NCBI GenBank assembly: GCA_002286715.1
Contig: NSJX01000003.1
Span: 608,680 to 672,679 of the forward strand
Length of the DNA stretch: 64,000 bases
From: Dentipellis sp. KUC8613
Taxonomy: Eukaryota > Basidiomycota > Agaricomycetes > Russulales > Hericiaceae
Direction: 5' to 3'
This document shows positions 32,808 to 42,555 of this stretch, piece after piece. How positions within the stretch are numbered: position 1 is the stretch's first letter; every line of letters begins with the position of its first letter. Made by a program: the position numbers and the translations under genes. The notes under the pieces are model-generated. The model ran no database searches. It was not told where the DNA came from and saw only the letters and a program-made list of their open reading frames with translations.

Positions 32808-34496
32808 CTAGACGGTCTCAGTCTCAGATGCGGCTACATCTAACTGTCGTAGCCAGCTCCCCATCTCCGACCAGAATTCTATTTGCCGCTGATTGGCCCA
32901 CCAGAAGGGCATTATGGAGACGTGATGTGACTTGGGGAGGGTCTTGACGTACCAAAGCCCTGGCTGCAGAGCTATGGGCGGGCTGTATATTTTACTGGTT
33001 GGCGTGGGCTCCTTGGCGTTGTCTGCGGGCTCGGAGGGTGGCGGCGGTATATGATGACAGTTGGTTCGGCTGGGTGAGTGTCCGTCAGAATGCGGTCGGT
33101 CGTGTGGGAAAAGGTTGTTTCAGTACCTGCAGGCCAGGGGATGCCATTGCGAAAACAGCGGGACAACGCCATCGTTGGCCCAATATTCGTCCCCAAGTCC
33201 AAAATTGTTCGTTGCTTCACTATCGGACGTTTTGTCATGTGCTTGACCGGGTTTCGAGCTGAGAAACGAAGGTGAAGGCTGCAGAACGGAGAAGTCAAAG
33301 GACCCGACAGTGGATGCGAATGCTTGCAGTGGTATAGATGAGAGCGGGGCTGATGATGGAGTATGGGTATTTCCGGATGGGCCGCTGCGTTCTGTCTGCA
33401 TTCATGACAGTGAGCATGAATGGATCTGGAATTCGTACACAAGTGACTGAAAGGCCCACCATGCATGCTACGTAACTTCTGTAGAAGGTACGCTCGTTCG
33501 TTATGCCTTCTCCATTTGCTTCTCGCCGGTCTGCTGCGTCGAAGGTGACGTCGTATGGCGTCGCGTCTTTGCTCTCTGCCCACTCGCTCTTCCAGAGCTG
33601 TCTGAGGAACGTGGAGAAACTTGCCTCGCGGAAAGAGAGATTGCGCGCGTCCGCGTGCAGGTCGAAGGATTTGGGCAATAGCGGGGACAGGTACCCCATT
33701 ACGTGTACGAACTTGGCGAGAGCAGATCCTACGGAGAGCGGGCGGACAGAAGGAGCTGCATCTGTGCGCTCTCCCAAGGTGTAAACGAGTTGACTTCCGC
33801 GGAATGGGGCGCAAACTGCCGACGCTCCGTTAGGTCTGTGGGTGTGCGAAGCGGGGATTTCGTACCTGTGGTCACAGAAAGCATCATATCCGGGTGCTGT
33901 TCGCGCCCGAAGAATCCCTCTTCCAGCATTCGCTGCAGCGCGACTATCGTGACCCCTCCCTGCGCGCTGTGAATTTGCGCCCCAAGAGCAGCCATAGCAA
34001 CCGTGGCTCACCATCGAATGTCCGAGGAAATGCAGCGGCTTCTCTGCTGACCATTCTGGGTAGAGCCCACGGTCATGAAACCGGCCGAAGCGCGCATGGC
34101 CATTCATAGACGCATGGTGTTCGCCGTAATCAACTGGGTGGGCGCAAGATGAGCCCATATTTTAGGATTATATCGGTAAGGTGTTCAGCGCACCTCTTCC
34201 GCCCACTATGGTGAAGTAGAGCTCACAAGCTCGATCATGTAGCGAGCTGACAGGCCCCACACTATGATATGAAGCGTTAATGAGTCAAAGGAGGGTGCGC
34301 AAGGACTTGCCTGGACTCACTCTGCGAACATGACATGTCTCTTTGTAGCGCCAAGCTTGTTTCCATTTAGGTGCGTCTCGAAGTCACCCCAAATTGCCTC
34401 GCCGAAACCCCCGAGGAAGCCCTCGACGATGACGAGAGGAACGGCATCAGGGTCAGTAGAGCGTCCAGTAGGGAGCTGGGGTCCAGGGTATACCAT
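32808..34496 (-). CDS. Bacterial family I.5-type triacylglycerol lipase, 448 aa
   Basis: An alpha/beta-hydrolase resembling the large thermostable lipases of Geobacillus and Staphylococcus (family I.5/I.6). Exons: 34496-34321, 34261-34194, 34133-34012, 33959-33866, 33815-33460, 33395-33127, 33069-32808 (449 codons). Landmarks: VPLVIVEGFLGGFGEAIWGD near the N-terminus (oxyanion-side strand and loop); VGPVSSLHDRACELYF; VDYGEHHA and HARFGR; LYPEWSAEKPLHFLGHSMGG with the nucleophile Ser formed across an intron; VCAPFRGSQLVYTLGE; YWANDGVVPLFSQWHPLA; and a late SHHVSIM that may hold the catalytic His. No signal peptide is obvious, so it may act inside the cell. Upstream splice-like signals near 34511-34547 could be a 5' UTR intron. 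Confidence 0.88.
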
Positions 34497-35375
34497 GGTC
34501 AGTGTTCTGCAGAGGATAGGTCGCGAGGTTCCCACCGAGACTTACATTTCAGGACTGGTGGTGGTGTTCGTTGTCTCGGATTTGATGAGGGTTGGTGAGC
34601 AAGGCGATGGGTATTCAGACTGGGGCTTCGCGACGTCAGTCCGGGTTCAGATCGGTTTGTCTCCGAGTCCTAATAAGGCATGTCTAGTAGTTCGCGTCGA
34701 ACGCCGTTCAGTTTGTTCGCCGCTCGAGCCTCGGAGACCACATATGTACTTTATTTCAAAGCCGCATACATCTAAAGGCATATACTATCTCCTACGTCGC
34801 GTGCATGATACGGGGGAACAGACTCCATCAGTGGCAATTTGTCAAAGTGGCGCAACTGCCAATGAATAGGGAAATGGTGCAAAACATACAGTGGTATCAG
34901 GATTCTACAGCGAAGGAAAGCGGTGATGCGGGGAGGGATGCGGGATGCGATGATAAAATGCGAGATAGGGTATCAGATGCCAACGTCCGAGAAAATGTAC
35001 CGAAAGCAGATGGGAAGACGGATATGGTGCAGGAAGGGGATTAGTGAGGACAAATTCGTCTCGTCACATGCAATGTAAGAGGAAGGGGAATATGGGCATA
35101 GAGTGGTTAGTCTGTCACAGCACAGGACCAGATTGATCAATACAAATGCGGATGGGGATAGAGACACGAGCTCACAAAAGATGACATGGAGGCGCGCCGC
35201 GTCATGAAGGCATAATAGGTCGTCCGATCATAATGTCCAAACTACAATATACAGCCGATTACGAATCGATAGGGTATCTTCCTGAAACTGGGAATACAAG
35301 GTACAGACTGTACACCATCAATCAGTCTCGGGAAAAGTATAACATTCGAAATTACTTACGGAGTTCAATCGTATA
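34497..35375. other. Intergenic region, 0.88 kb
   Basis: Lies between the lipase start (minus) and the end of the next minus-strand gene. Long open frames here (for example 34330-34869 plus) overlap the lipase N-terminus and show no features. I see nothing else. Confidence 0.4.
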
Positions 35376-37044
35376 TCATGGTCTCCTCCCTGTGTACCAA
35401 GACAGGGCGACACTGCCGACACCGGCAATTTGTACCGTGGCATGGACGCGACACACCTACGATGCAGCGCGCAGTTCAGTATCCATTACAAGATCGGAGG
35501 TAGACAACCAGATACTTACAGTGTCTGCGACCTCAGATCTGCGGAAGTCCACATGAAGATCCCCATTGGGCATCCGGGATATTTGATTGATCTCGCCAAA
35601 GGACTGCCAAACGAGGCATGAGCAATTGCATTCTCGAGCAAGCTGTGCCAACATTCAACTCACCTCGCACCATTTCTTGATGCCCTCATAGCGCCTCTGA
35701 TCATGCATGCCAATCCCACTGATCACGAGCTTCTTCTTCCGCTTGTCTCTCGAAGAAAGCACGCTCGGAACATGGCGCAACGGGGGCATGTTGCTTCCAT
35801 GAGGCTTCAAGGCAAAAGGAATACGGATACTAGCAGGCTTCGCTGAAACGAGCATTTCCGAGCCTGGAGGGTCGTGCAAATGCGAGGCATCACTCGGCAA
35901 GGACCAGAGGGATGGCGAGCCGGCTTTGTGACGAGAGATGGGTGGCGTGCCCATGGAACCCGCGGAGCCCTTCTGAGGAGTGGACAGGTCGGTCGACGTT
36001 CCAGTGGTGCCAGAGGAAAAGGTGCGCGACGATGAGAAGCTCGGTCGAGGGGGTGGCGCTTCGTCTGCAGACTCATCCGCTGGGGTTGACACGCGAGATG
36101 AGGCATTGAAAGTACCAAGGACACTGGGACGCTTGAACCTCCACGTGCCGTATGACCGAGACGATCGTGGAGTCGAGGGTCCATCTGGTGCGGACGCTGA
36201 AATAGAGGCCATGGAGCCGATGCTCGGAGAATGCGCATGGGTGATGTTGGTGCTGTGACGTTGAAATATAGGATATCGGGGCGCGCTGGGGGACGGAGGA
36301 TTATGGGAGGAAGCCGAAACTCGGCGGGACGGAGACAAAGTGAGGTGAAGATTCCGCAGAGACGCAGGAGCGTGGAACCGGCCGGAGGACGGGCGAGAGG
36401 AAGACGCATTCAGTGCGGGGGAAGAGCGGTTGGACGAGGATGTGACTGGAGGAGCCTAGGCACGTGTTTGCCATAAGTATCGCCGCAAGCCGTGAAGAAA
36501 GGAAAGCCGTACCAAGAAAACGTTGTCATAACTCTGTTTACCGGAAGGTGGCCCATCAAGTTCGTCTTCCTCAACTACCACGAAGCTCTCCGCCGTGCGC
36601 GAATCGTTAGACTGCTGGAATGTCGGAAGGCTCATACCAGGGTACGCGAGGTAAGGATGGCACGTGGGGTTACGCGAAGAAGATTCATTGAGGGTAACCG
36701 GAGAACCGCATTCTGGTGAGCTGTCGCCATGCGACGATTGCTGCTCCGCAATCCATTGGTGCAAGCGGCTCGTACGACGCCGTATGGTCAGTTGAGGTAG
36801 AGCGCTGGGTAACGCATCGTCAGCTGGGGAAGACGCCCGCAGCGCGTTGCGGACAGTGGTGGAGGTGGTGGGAGATTCAAGAAAGCATTCTGCGACGTGA
36901 ACGACGCGTCAATACAACGTTGGAACAGTAGGGACGCGAATGACCTTCACTAATAGTGGGCATAGATGATTCGATATTGTCTTGGACAGATACAGACGGC
37001 GGCGGGGCTTGATTCGAACGTTCGTGAAATGCGTCGTTGCTCAT
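35376..37044 (-). CDS. Ser-rich protein with C-terminal RRM-like domain, 477 aa
   Basis: Exons 37044-36945, 36889-36513, 36455-35664, 35603-35520 and 35456-35376 join to 478 codons. The N-terminal 370 residues are disordered, Ser/Pro-rich, with an acidic SFVVVEEDELDGPPSGK patch. The last 75 residues read as an RRM-type fold: LVISGIG (beta 1), RRYEGIKKWCESFGEINQIS (helix 1 and strand 2), GDLHVDFRRSEVADTVCR (strand 3 and helix 2), and VQIAGVGSVALSWYTG (strand 4). Two small introns fall inside this domain. A role in RNA binding or a nucleoporin-like dimer is possible, but I do not recognise the family. The first donor (GTCATT) is weak. Confidence 0.72.
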
Positions 37045-37387
37045 CGTGAGGTACCGTGAAAGATAATAAGGATACAGGTGGCCGGAGGTTAGACGGACAT
37101 GGCGGGGGGGAGGGTGGCGGAGGAGGGAGAGGGAGAAGGGAGAAGGTAACCGTGTTGAAAAGTTGAACAACCGGGTGAAAAAGGCTTATTCGGACAAGGG
37201 TCGGCAACGAGGCAAACTATGCTTTCTATCCCATCACCATATCTCGGATCACTCATCCCCATCCCGCCGTTATCCCCGCCTCGAGGCCCGCCACGTTCAG
37301 TCCCATGACCGCTCCTTCTTGCCTAGTCGCCCTACCGTCCTCCCTTTTCAAAGCGCGCACACATGCTTCCGCCACGCACCCTCCTCT
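37045..37387. other. Divergent intergenic region
   Basis: A C/T-rich leader for the minus-strand gene lies at about 37090-37140 (purine-rich on the plus strand). The rest is promoter-like, with no gene apart from the candidate that begins at 37388. Confidence 0.35.
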
Positions 37388-37714
37388 ATGTCCGCAGAGC
37401 TAATGTGGCGCAGCCTCTCCCCCGCTCCGAATTATCCGAATTATGGTAAACGCGTTAAGGCATGCCCTGCCAATGAGACATGCTGGCAACATGCTCATGC
37501 TAATAATACATCCACATCCGCTTCGCTCTGCCATAATCGTCGACTCCCCCACAGACGCCAGGCCAACGGTTGTCCGATGACGTTGGACAGCTTCGCAAAT
37601 GGGGCACGAAAGCTGTCCAGCATGAATGTAACGCAACCACTGAAGACGACAATGAGGATGATGTATTCCCCGGCGTCAAGGAAAGTCGCCGCACCGATAG
37701 GCCCCTGGACTAAA
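37388..37714 (+). CDS. Candidate small two-exon protein, about 69 aa
   Basis: A tentative gene. An ATG at 37388 opens MSAELMWRSLSPAPNYPNY. Splicing from a GTAAAC donor at about 37446 to a CCAG acceptor at about 37562 continues as GQRLSDDVGQLRKWGTKAV and ends with an acidic TTEDDNEDDVFPGVKE stretch before TAA at 37712-37714. The 115-116 nt intron is about twice the local norm, so a further small exon may be hidden in it. I do not recognise the product. An unspliced frame on the same strand and an antisense hydrophobic frame (37495-37812 minus) are the alternatives. Confidence 0.3.
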
Positions 37715-37815
37715 TAGCCGTAATAATGAGCATGTTTCTTTGGAAAGCAGCGAGGCCGCCCGCAACACACCTGCAGGCATGACTGGGCTAACATCGCACC
37801 GTCCAGGTACACCTG

Positions 37816-38779
37816 CTACGGCTGCTGCGCCGAGCTTTCGACCAATGGCAGTGTAGCCAGAATGACGTCCACAATGGGCTTCATCAGATCCGCGGACGAT
37901 GTCTTTTGATAACGAGCCAGGAGTTGGAAGCTACGTTCAGCAGGCGCGCCGAGTTGTGCAGAGCTCTCTTGCTCTTGTCCTTCTGCTTCTTCCGCGGCAT
38001 CCAGGAGTGTGACGAGTTCTGTGTCGACGGGTAGGCTTCCCAGAAATGGTACGCTCTCCCGTCGCGCCATATCTTCGCCACCGCCAGTAGAAAACACATT
38101 GCTGATTTCTCCGCAGCACGGACAGACGTACCCGCTCATGTTCTCGATGATGCCGAGTACGGGTAGAGAAACTGTGCGGGTGAAAGAAAGGCATTTCATG
38201 GCATCCATGAGTGCGACGGCTTGTGGGGTTGTAACAATTACGGCAGAGAGTCTGTCATGAACTGGCGCCATGTGTTCCAGAAGCGAAAGATGTTCGTCAG
38301 AAGTACCTGAGAGCTGCAGGATTAGCAATTGCGAAAGCCAACGGGACTGTACCCTTACCTGGTGGTGTGTCAATTACGAGATAATCCAGCTCTCCCCACC
38401 GAACATCGCTCAGGAACTGCCTGATCATCGCATTCTTTTTTGGCCCTCTCCACACGACAGAGTCGTCTTTCTTCTTCAGCAGAAATCCGACACTCATACA
38501 CGCCAGCCTCGCCTCTGCCCCATCTGCGTAGACTGGTACCCACCCCTCGCTGCTTTGATGCACTCCATGGCCGGCGAGGCCGAGCATGCGGGGTATGGAC
38601 GGCCCTGTGAGGTCTACATCAAGGATACCGACCCGAGCGGTCGGGGAGGATGCGTGCAAGGATAGTGCAAGCTGCGCGGAAACGGAGGACTTGCCGACGC
38701 CACCCTTGCCGGAGCAGACAATGATGATGTGTTTGATAAGTTTTAGACGTCTAGAGACGGGCGTTTCTTGAGAAGCCAT
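37816..38779 (-). CDS. cfd1: Cfd1/NUBP2 cytosolic Fe-S scaffold ATPase, 303 aa
   Basis: Cfd1 and Nbp35 form the scaffold on which cytosolic and nuclear iron-sulfur clusters are built. Exons 38779-38359 and 38306-37816 total 304 codons. Visible: a deviant Walker [11 protein letters not shown] (residues 23-32); [17 protein letters not shown]; a Walker B-like [14 protein letters not shown] formed across the intron; and the C-terminal bridging-cluster motif YVCPCCGE followed by STGGGEDMA. The four-Cys N-terminal cluster motif of Nbp35 is absent, which identifies this as Cfd1. Length matches the family. Confidence 0.94.
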
Positions 38780-39019
38780 GGAGTCCAGTGAGTAGTTAGC
38801 AGAAAGTCGAAGAGAGACATCGTGAAGACGCTCCGATGTCGATGACGAAGATCGTCGAGTCAGCGTGTAAGGGAAAGCAGATTAGTCATCGACGATTCCC
38901 AAACTGAGGCACGAGCCAAGGTCGAACCGGGTCGGCAGACCGAGCTCCAAAGCCGAACCGACATTCGAGTGCATAAATAATTGAATATAGAGTTACAGTG
39001 AGGTGGTGAATCAAGTGAG

Positions 39020-40446
39020 CTATATTTTGAACAATTCTGGCTTCATGTTCTATCAAGCGCAAGTTAGACAGAAATCAGACAGATGGATCAATACATACCA
39101 TTTTGCACAGACGAGCCATCAACCCTGCTAGCTGTATCAAAGTACCAACTCCTTCGAGGATACGCATATGCGTGAAGCCGATTTCCTGTTTTCAAACGAT
39201 GTCTCAGGGACGGCGTAAGCTATATGAGAGAGGGTTCCCACCTTGATGTACTCAAGCTTTTGGTATTCTGGCAACCTGACACGAGCTGTTAGCCATAGAC
39301 GTGCAAGAGTGACGTTCAACCTACTCGTCGAAGGTCTTCACAACCCGGAAGATCGTCACGATTATGTCAACCGCACTGTATCCCTGTCCCCATAGCTCGC
39401 TCAATTTTTCCATAGCGACATCTATGTCACCCTTCGAGCAGGCGCGAATAATCGTTTGAACAATGATGGGATGAGGTTGGTCGCAGACTTTGAACACGTT
39501 GTCTCCAGATACGAATCCAAAGCCCGACCATGTCGACTGTAGGTTATTGATCGCTTGCCGCATATCACCCTCCGATGTGAAGATGAGTGCTGTAAGGCCA
39601 TCGTCATTATACTCGACCTAAGATAAATTAGCCTCTGTAGCATGTACTCAGAACAAACTGACCTTCTCTTGTTCACAAATTTCCAACAAGCGCTTCAGTA
39701 TCTCAGCATCCCGAAGCTTACTGTATCGCAGAATGGCGCATCGACTCTGAATTGGCTCAATGATTTTATTTGCCATGTTGCACGCCAAGCAAAAGCGGGT
39801 CGTATTCGAGAATATCTCCATGGTTCGTCGTAGGGCTTGCTGAGCCCCCGCAGTCATACTGTCTCCCGAGTAAGCGATATGAGACGTGAGGCTCTTACTC
39901 CCAACGAACCTATCTGCTTCATCAAGAATGACGATCTTGTGCCGCCCCGGTGGCAGCGTGACTTTCTTCTGCGCAAACGACTTGATCTTGTTTCGGACTA
40001 CGTCAATTCCTCTACGACGCACTATGTGAGTACTCCTCTCTTCATTAGATGTCAATGGGCGCACCTTTCATCCGAAGCGTTCAACTCCAACACCCCTTCC
40101 TTGTAAGCATCCCCCAGCAGCTGGTGTGCTAAACAGTGTATACTTGTTGTTTTACCAATGCCTGGCATGCCCTTCAAGCATCTTATGAGTAAAAATGGTA
40201 TAGGTGCATGGTAAGGCCCGTACAGAGATAATGAGATGAGGGACGTTGCCATCCCGAGCAATGACTTTGAGGCGTTCGATCGTGTCAGAGTTGCCGACAA
40301 CATCGTCCAAGACGTGCGGTCGGTACTTTTCTACCCTGAAGTTTAGATGAGTAGATGGTCTGAGTAAAGTTGTTTCGCACTTACCAGGGGAGCTCGTAGG
40401 GAAGCTCTGTCTCGTTCGCGGGCTCCTTGCCTTTGGTCGAGGTCAT
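39020..40446 (-). CDS. rfc4: Replication factor C subunit Rfc4 (human RFC2 type), 340 aa
   Basis: A small subunit of the clamp loader that places PCNA on DNA. Nine exons: 40446-40385, 40335-40224, 40171-40065, 40011-39910, 39858-39663, 39617-39325, 39275-39242, 39185-39099, 39049-39020 (341 codons). RFC boxes are intact: [15 protein letters not shown], Walker [28 protein letters not shown], Walker [31 protein letters not shown] and [13 protein letters not shown]. The tail [15 protein letters not shown], then LARLCKM-like sequence, fits the Rfc4/RFC2 branch. The last exon is only 30 nt, and its acceptor (GATAG before AACATGAAG) is the best of two choices. It shares a 77-bp promoter with the divergent synthetase gene. 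Confidence 0.94.
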
Positions 40447-40455
40447 GATTGAAGG

Positions 40456-40461
40456 ACGCGT
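40456..40461. promoter_or_regulatory. ACGCGT element 1 (rfc4 side)
   Basis: Palindromic MluI-type hexamer 10 bp upstream of the rfc4 start codon, in AGGACGCGTCC. Confidence 0.5.
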
Positions 40462-40482
40462 CCTGTGACAAGGTGTGACAGG

Positions 40483-40488
40483 ACGCGT
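40483..40488. promoter_or_regulatory. ACGCGT element 2 (synthetase side)
   Basis: Second MluI-type hexamer, 35 bp upstream of the synthetase start codon, in AGGACGCGTTT. Confidence 0.5.
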
Positions 40489-40523
40489 TTTGTGCTTGCC
40501 AGCCTTTCGGCACCTTCACCCCC

Positions 40524-42105
40524 ATGTCCCTCCGACTTGCTTCTCCACATTTTCTTCGTGGGCGGCGACTGATCGCTCGTTCCAGCGGTGCGTATATCTA
40601 CGATAATACCACCTTCGTACTGATTTTTGAGGAAAAAGGTCCTGTCCTTAGGTCGCTCAGCACAAGACCTCCGCCGAAGCCTCACACATCATTCCGCCTG
40701 CCTAAGCCTCGACTAGACTTCCGCGGCATCGTCGACAACATCGTATACAAATCCCACAATGCATTCAATCGCAAAGCCAACTTGCCTCTAGGGATATTTC
40801 AAGCTATCGAACGCCTTTATGCACAACGCAAGGCCTTAGAGGTCAAGCTCAATGCCCGGAAGCATAGACGGAACCAAGTCGGTGATGACATCCGCAAGAG
40901 CAAAGGCGAGCAACAGAAGGCACTCATCGAGGAGGCGAAAGCTCTGAAGGAAGAGGTGTCTAATTTGGAGACTGAGCTGGAGGAAGTCGACGAAGAGCTC
41001 CAGCGATTCGCGTTAGCGGTACCGAACGATACACACCCATCTTCCCCTATCGGTGCAGAAGACCAAGCGGTCATACTGTCTTCACACGGGCCTACGCCTC
41101 TTCCTCCGTCTCCTCTTCGAGACCACGTCCACATCTCGCGAGACCTCAACCTCCTAGACTTGGAAGCGGGAGCAAATGTCACCGGATCCTCTTGGTACTA
41201 CCTTCTCAATGAGGCCGCACTTCTTGAGACTGCTCTCGTCAATTATGCATTATCAATGGCCATTGCTCATGGCTTTACACCCGTGGCAACGCCCGACGTA
41301 GTCCGCTCAGATATTGCGCAGAGATGCGGATTCCAGCCGCGCGACCAGGCAGCGGTCTCCCAAATGTATCATATCGCAGAGTCTCGTCCGGAGCTCGTGC
41401 TGGCAGGTACAGCGGAGATACCACTTGCCGGCATGTTCGCGTACAAGACGTTCGCCGAAAAGGAACTCCCCCGAAAGCTTGTCGGGGTGGGGCATGCATT
41501 CCGTGCAGAAGCGGGCGCGCGGGGAGCCGATACTCGCGGCTTGTACAGAGTTCATCAGTTCACCAAAGTGGAACTCTTTGCCGTTTGCGAAGAACACCAA
41601 AGCGAGGCCCTGATGGAGGAGGTGAAGGAGCTTCAAATCAAGATCTTCCAGGGACTTGGGTTCCCGTTCCGGTACCATGTCCATCCTCCGCCTCTTTTCT
41701 GGCTCGCTAACATCTGTACACAGTGTCCTTGATATGCCTACCGAGGAGTTGGGTGCTAGCGCATATCGCAAGTACGACGTTGAAGCATGGATGCCAGGCC
41801 GTGGTACATGGGGAGAAATCTCCTCCACATCCAACTGCACCGACTATCAAGCCCGTCGGCTTCACATTCTCTATCGCCGATGGCCACCGACCGAATCCGA
41901 TTCACCGACATCGACCGCGCGTACACCGCTTCCCTTCGCTCATACACTCAACGGAACCGCCGCTGCCATTCCAAGACTCATTGTTGCTCTCCTGGAAAAT
42001 GGCGCGCGGTTCAACGACGCGGACGAAGTCGTAGGCTTGGATTTACCTTTCGCTCTCAAGCCTTTCTGGCTCGGCAGTCCCCAAGGCATCGTACGTTGGG
42101 TATAG
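40524..42105 (+). CDS. Mitochondrial-type seryl-tRNA synthetase, 492 aa
   Basis: Charges tRNA-Ser, probably in mitochondria. Exons 40524-40587, 40639-41671 and 41724-42105 total 493 codons. The first intron (40588-40638) is 51 nt, in frame and free of stops. I remove it because it has GTGCGT and AAAAG borders, and splicing turns the N-terminus into an Arg/Ser-rich presequence-like chain ([20 protein letters not shown]). Domains: an N-terminal tRNA-binding coiled coil (about 85-160, with [18 protein letters not shown] and [14 protein letters not shown]); then the class II catalytic core with [10 protein letters not shown] (motif 2 region), [21 protein letters not shown], and motif 3-like [26 protein letters not shown] and the C-terminus are complete. 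Confidence 0.92.
40588..40638 (+). other. 51-nt in-frame intron in the synthetase presequence
   Basis: The segment has GTGCGT at the 5' end, a CTGAT branch-like element and AAAAG at the 3' end. It is a multiple of three and has no stop. Removing it gives a cleaner mitochondrial presequence; retaining it would insert 17 residues. Confidence 0.6.
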
Positions 42106-42555
42106 TTGAAGGCGGCCAAGCTTGCAGCGAGTGCGAGGCTTCGCCTTTCCCTCGCTAACACGTTCTAGAGGATCTCATGATATGCAACCATTATCTTACA
42201 CCTTGGAGTACTGCTCTTTTATTCACGCCTCCCCTCTTCAAAATATACTATCACTGTTCCGCAACATCTCAAACAGTAAGGGTACAAGCTTCAGAAAGCC
42301 TACGAGCTGACGGTATCTTCCATCCTGCACCCATCAAGCCATGTCTGTACGCGTCGAGCATATAATTAGTACACCATCTCGCAAACTCCACCCGAAGAAC
42401 ATCTGAGTACAGCAATCAACGACAGTACACTCTCGTACAGATACAAGACAACTACACGCCCCGTATATATCCATGCAACATACATAATCCACAGCTTCTG
42501 GCGTTCATTAAGTATCGAGATCAATCCGTCTCCACAATAGTTTCCTCTGTGGTAT
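42106..42555. other. Convergent 3' intergenic region
   Basis: The 3' regions of the synthetase and lsb5 genes. Moderately AT-rich; I see no gene. Confidence 0.45.

Larger units (their letters stand above)
40447..40523. promoter_or_regulatory. Bidirectional promoter with two ACGCGT elements
   Basis: The start codons of rfc4 (minus) and the mitochondrial seryl-tRNA synthetase (plus) are 77 bp apart. ACGCGT occurs twice, at 40456-40461 and 40483-40488, inside near-repeats AGGACGCGT. In yeasts paired MluI cell-cycle boxes bind MBF and drive G1/S transcription of replication genes, which fits rfc4. Confidence 0.6.

Noticed and set aside
32972..33814. 280-residue minus-strand frame inside the lipase gene
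   Set aside because: It is a shifted frame of lipase exons 5-7; the conserved motifs are in the other frame.
34330..34869. 179-residue plus-strand frame over the lipase start
   Set aside because: Antisense to the conserved lipase N-terminus; no recognisable features.
37495..37812. Hydrophobic minus-strand frame next to cfd1
   Set aside because: No start context, splice support or family resemblance; lies antisense to the candidate small gene.
38880..38975. B-box-like GGTTCGACC on the minus strand, considered as a tRNA
   Set aside because: No matching acceptor stem, A box or anticodon arm could be folded around it.
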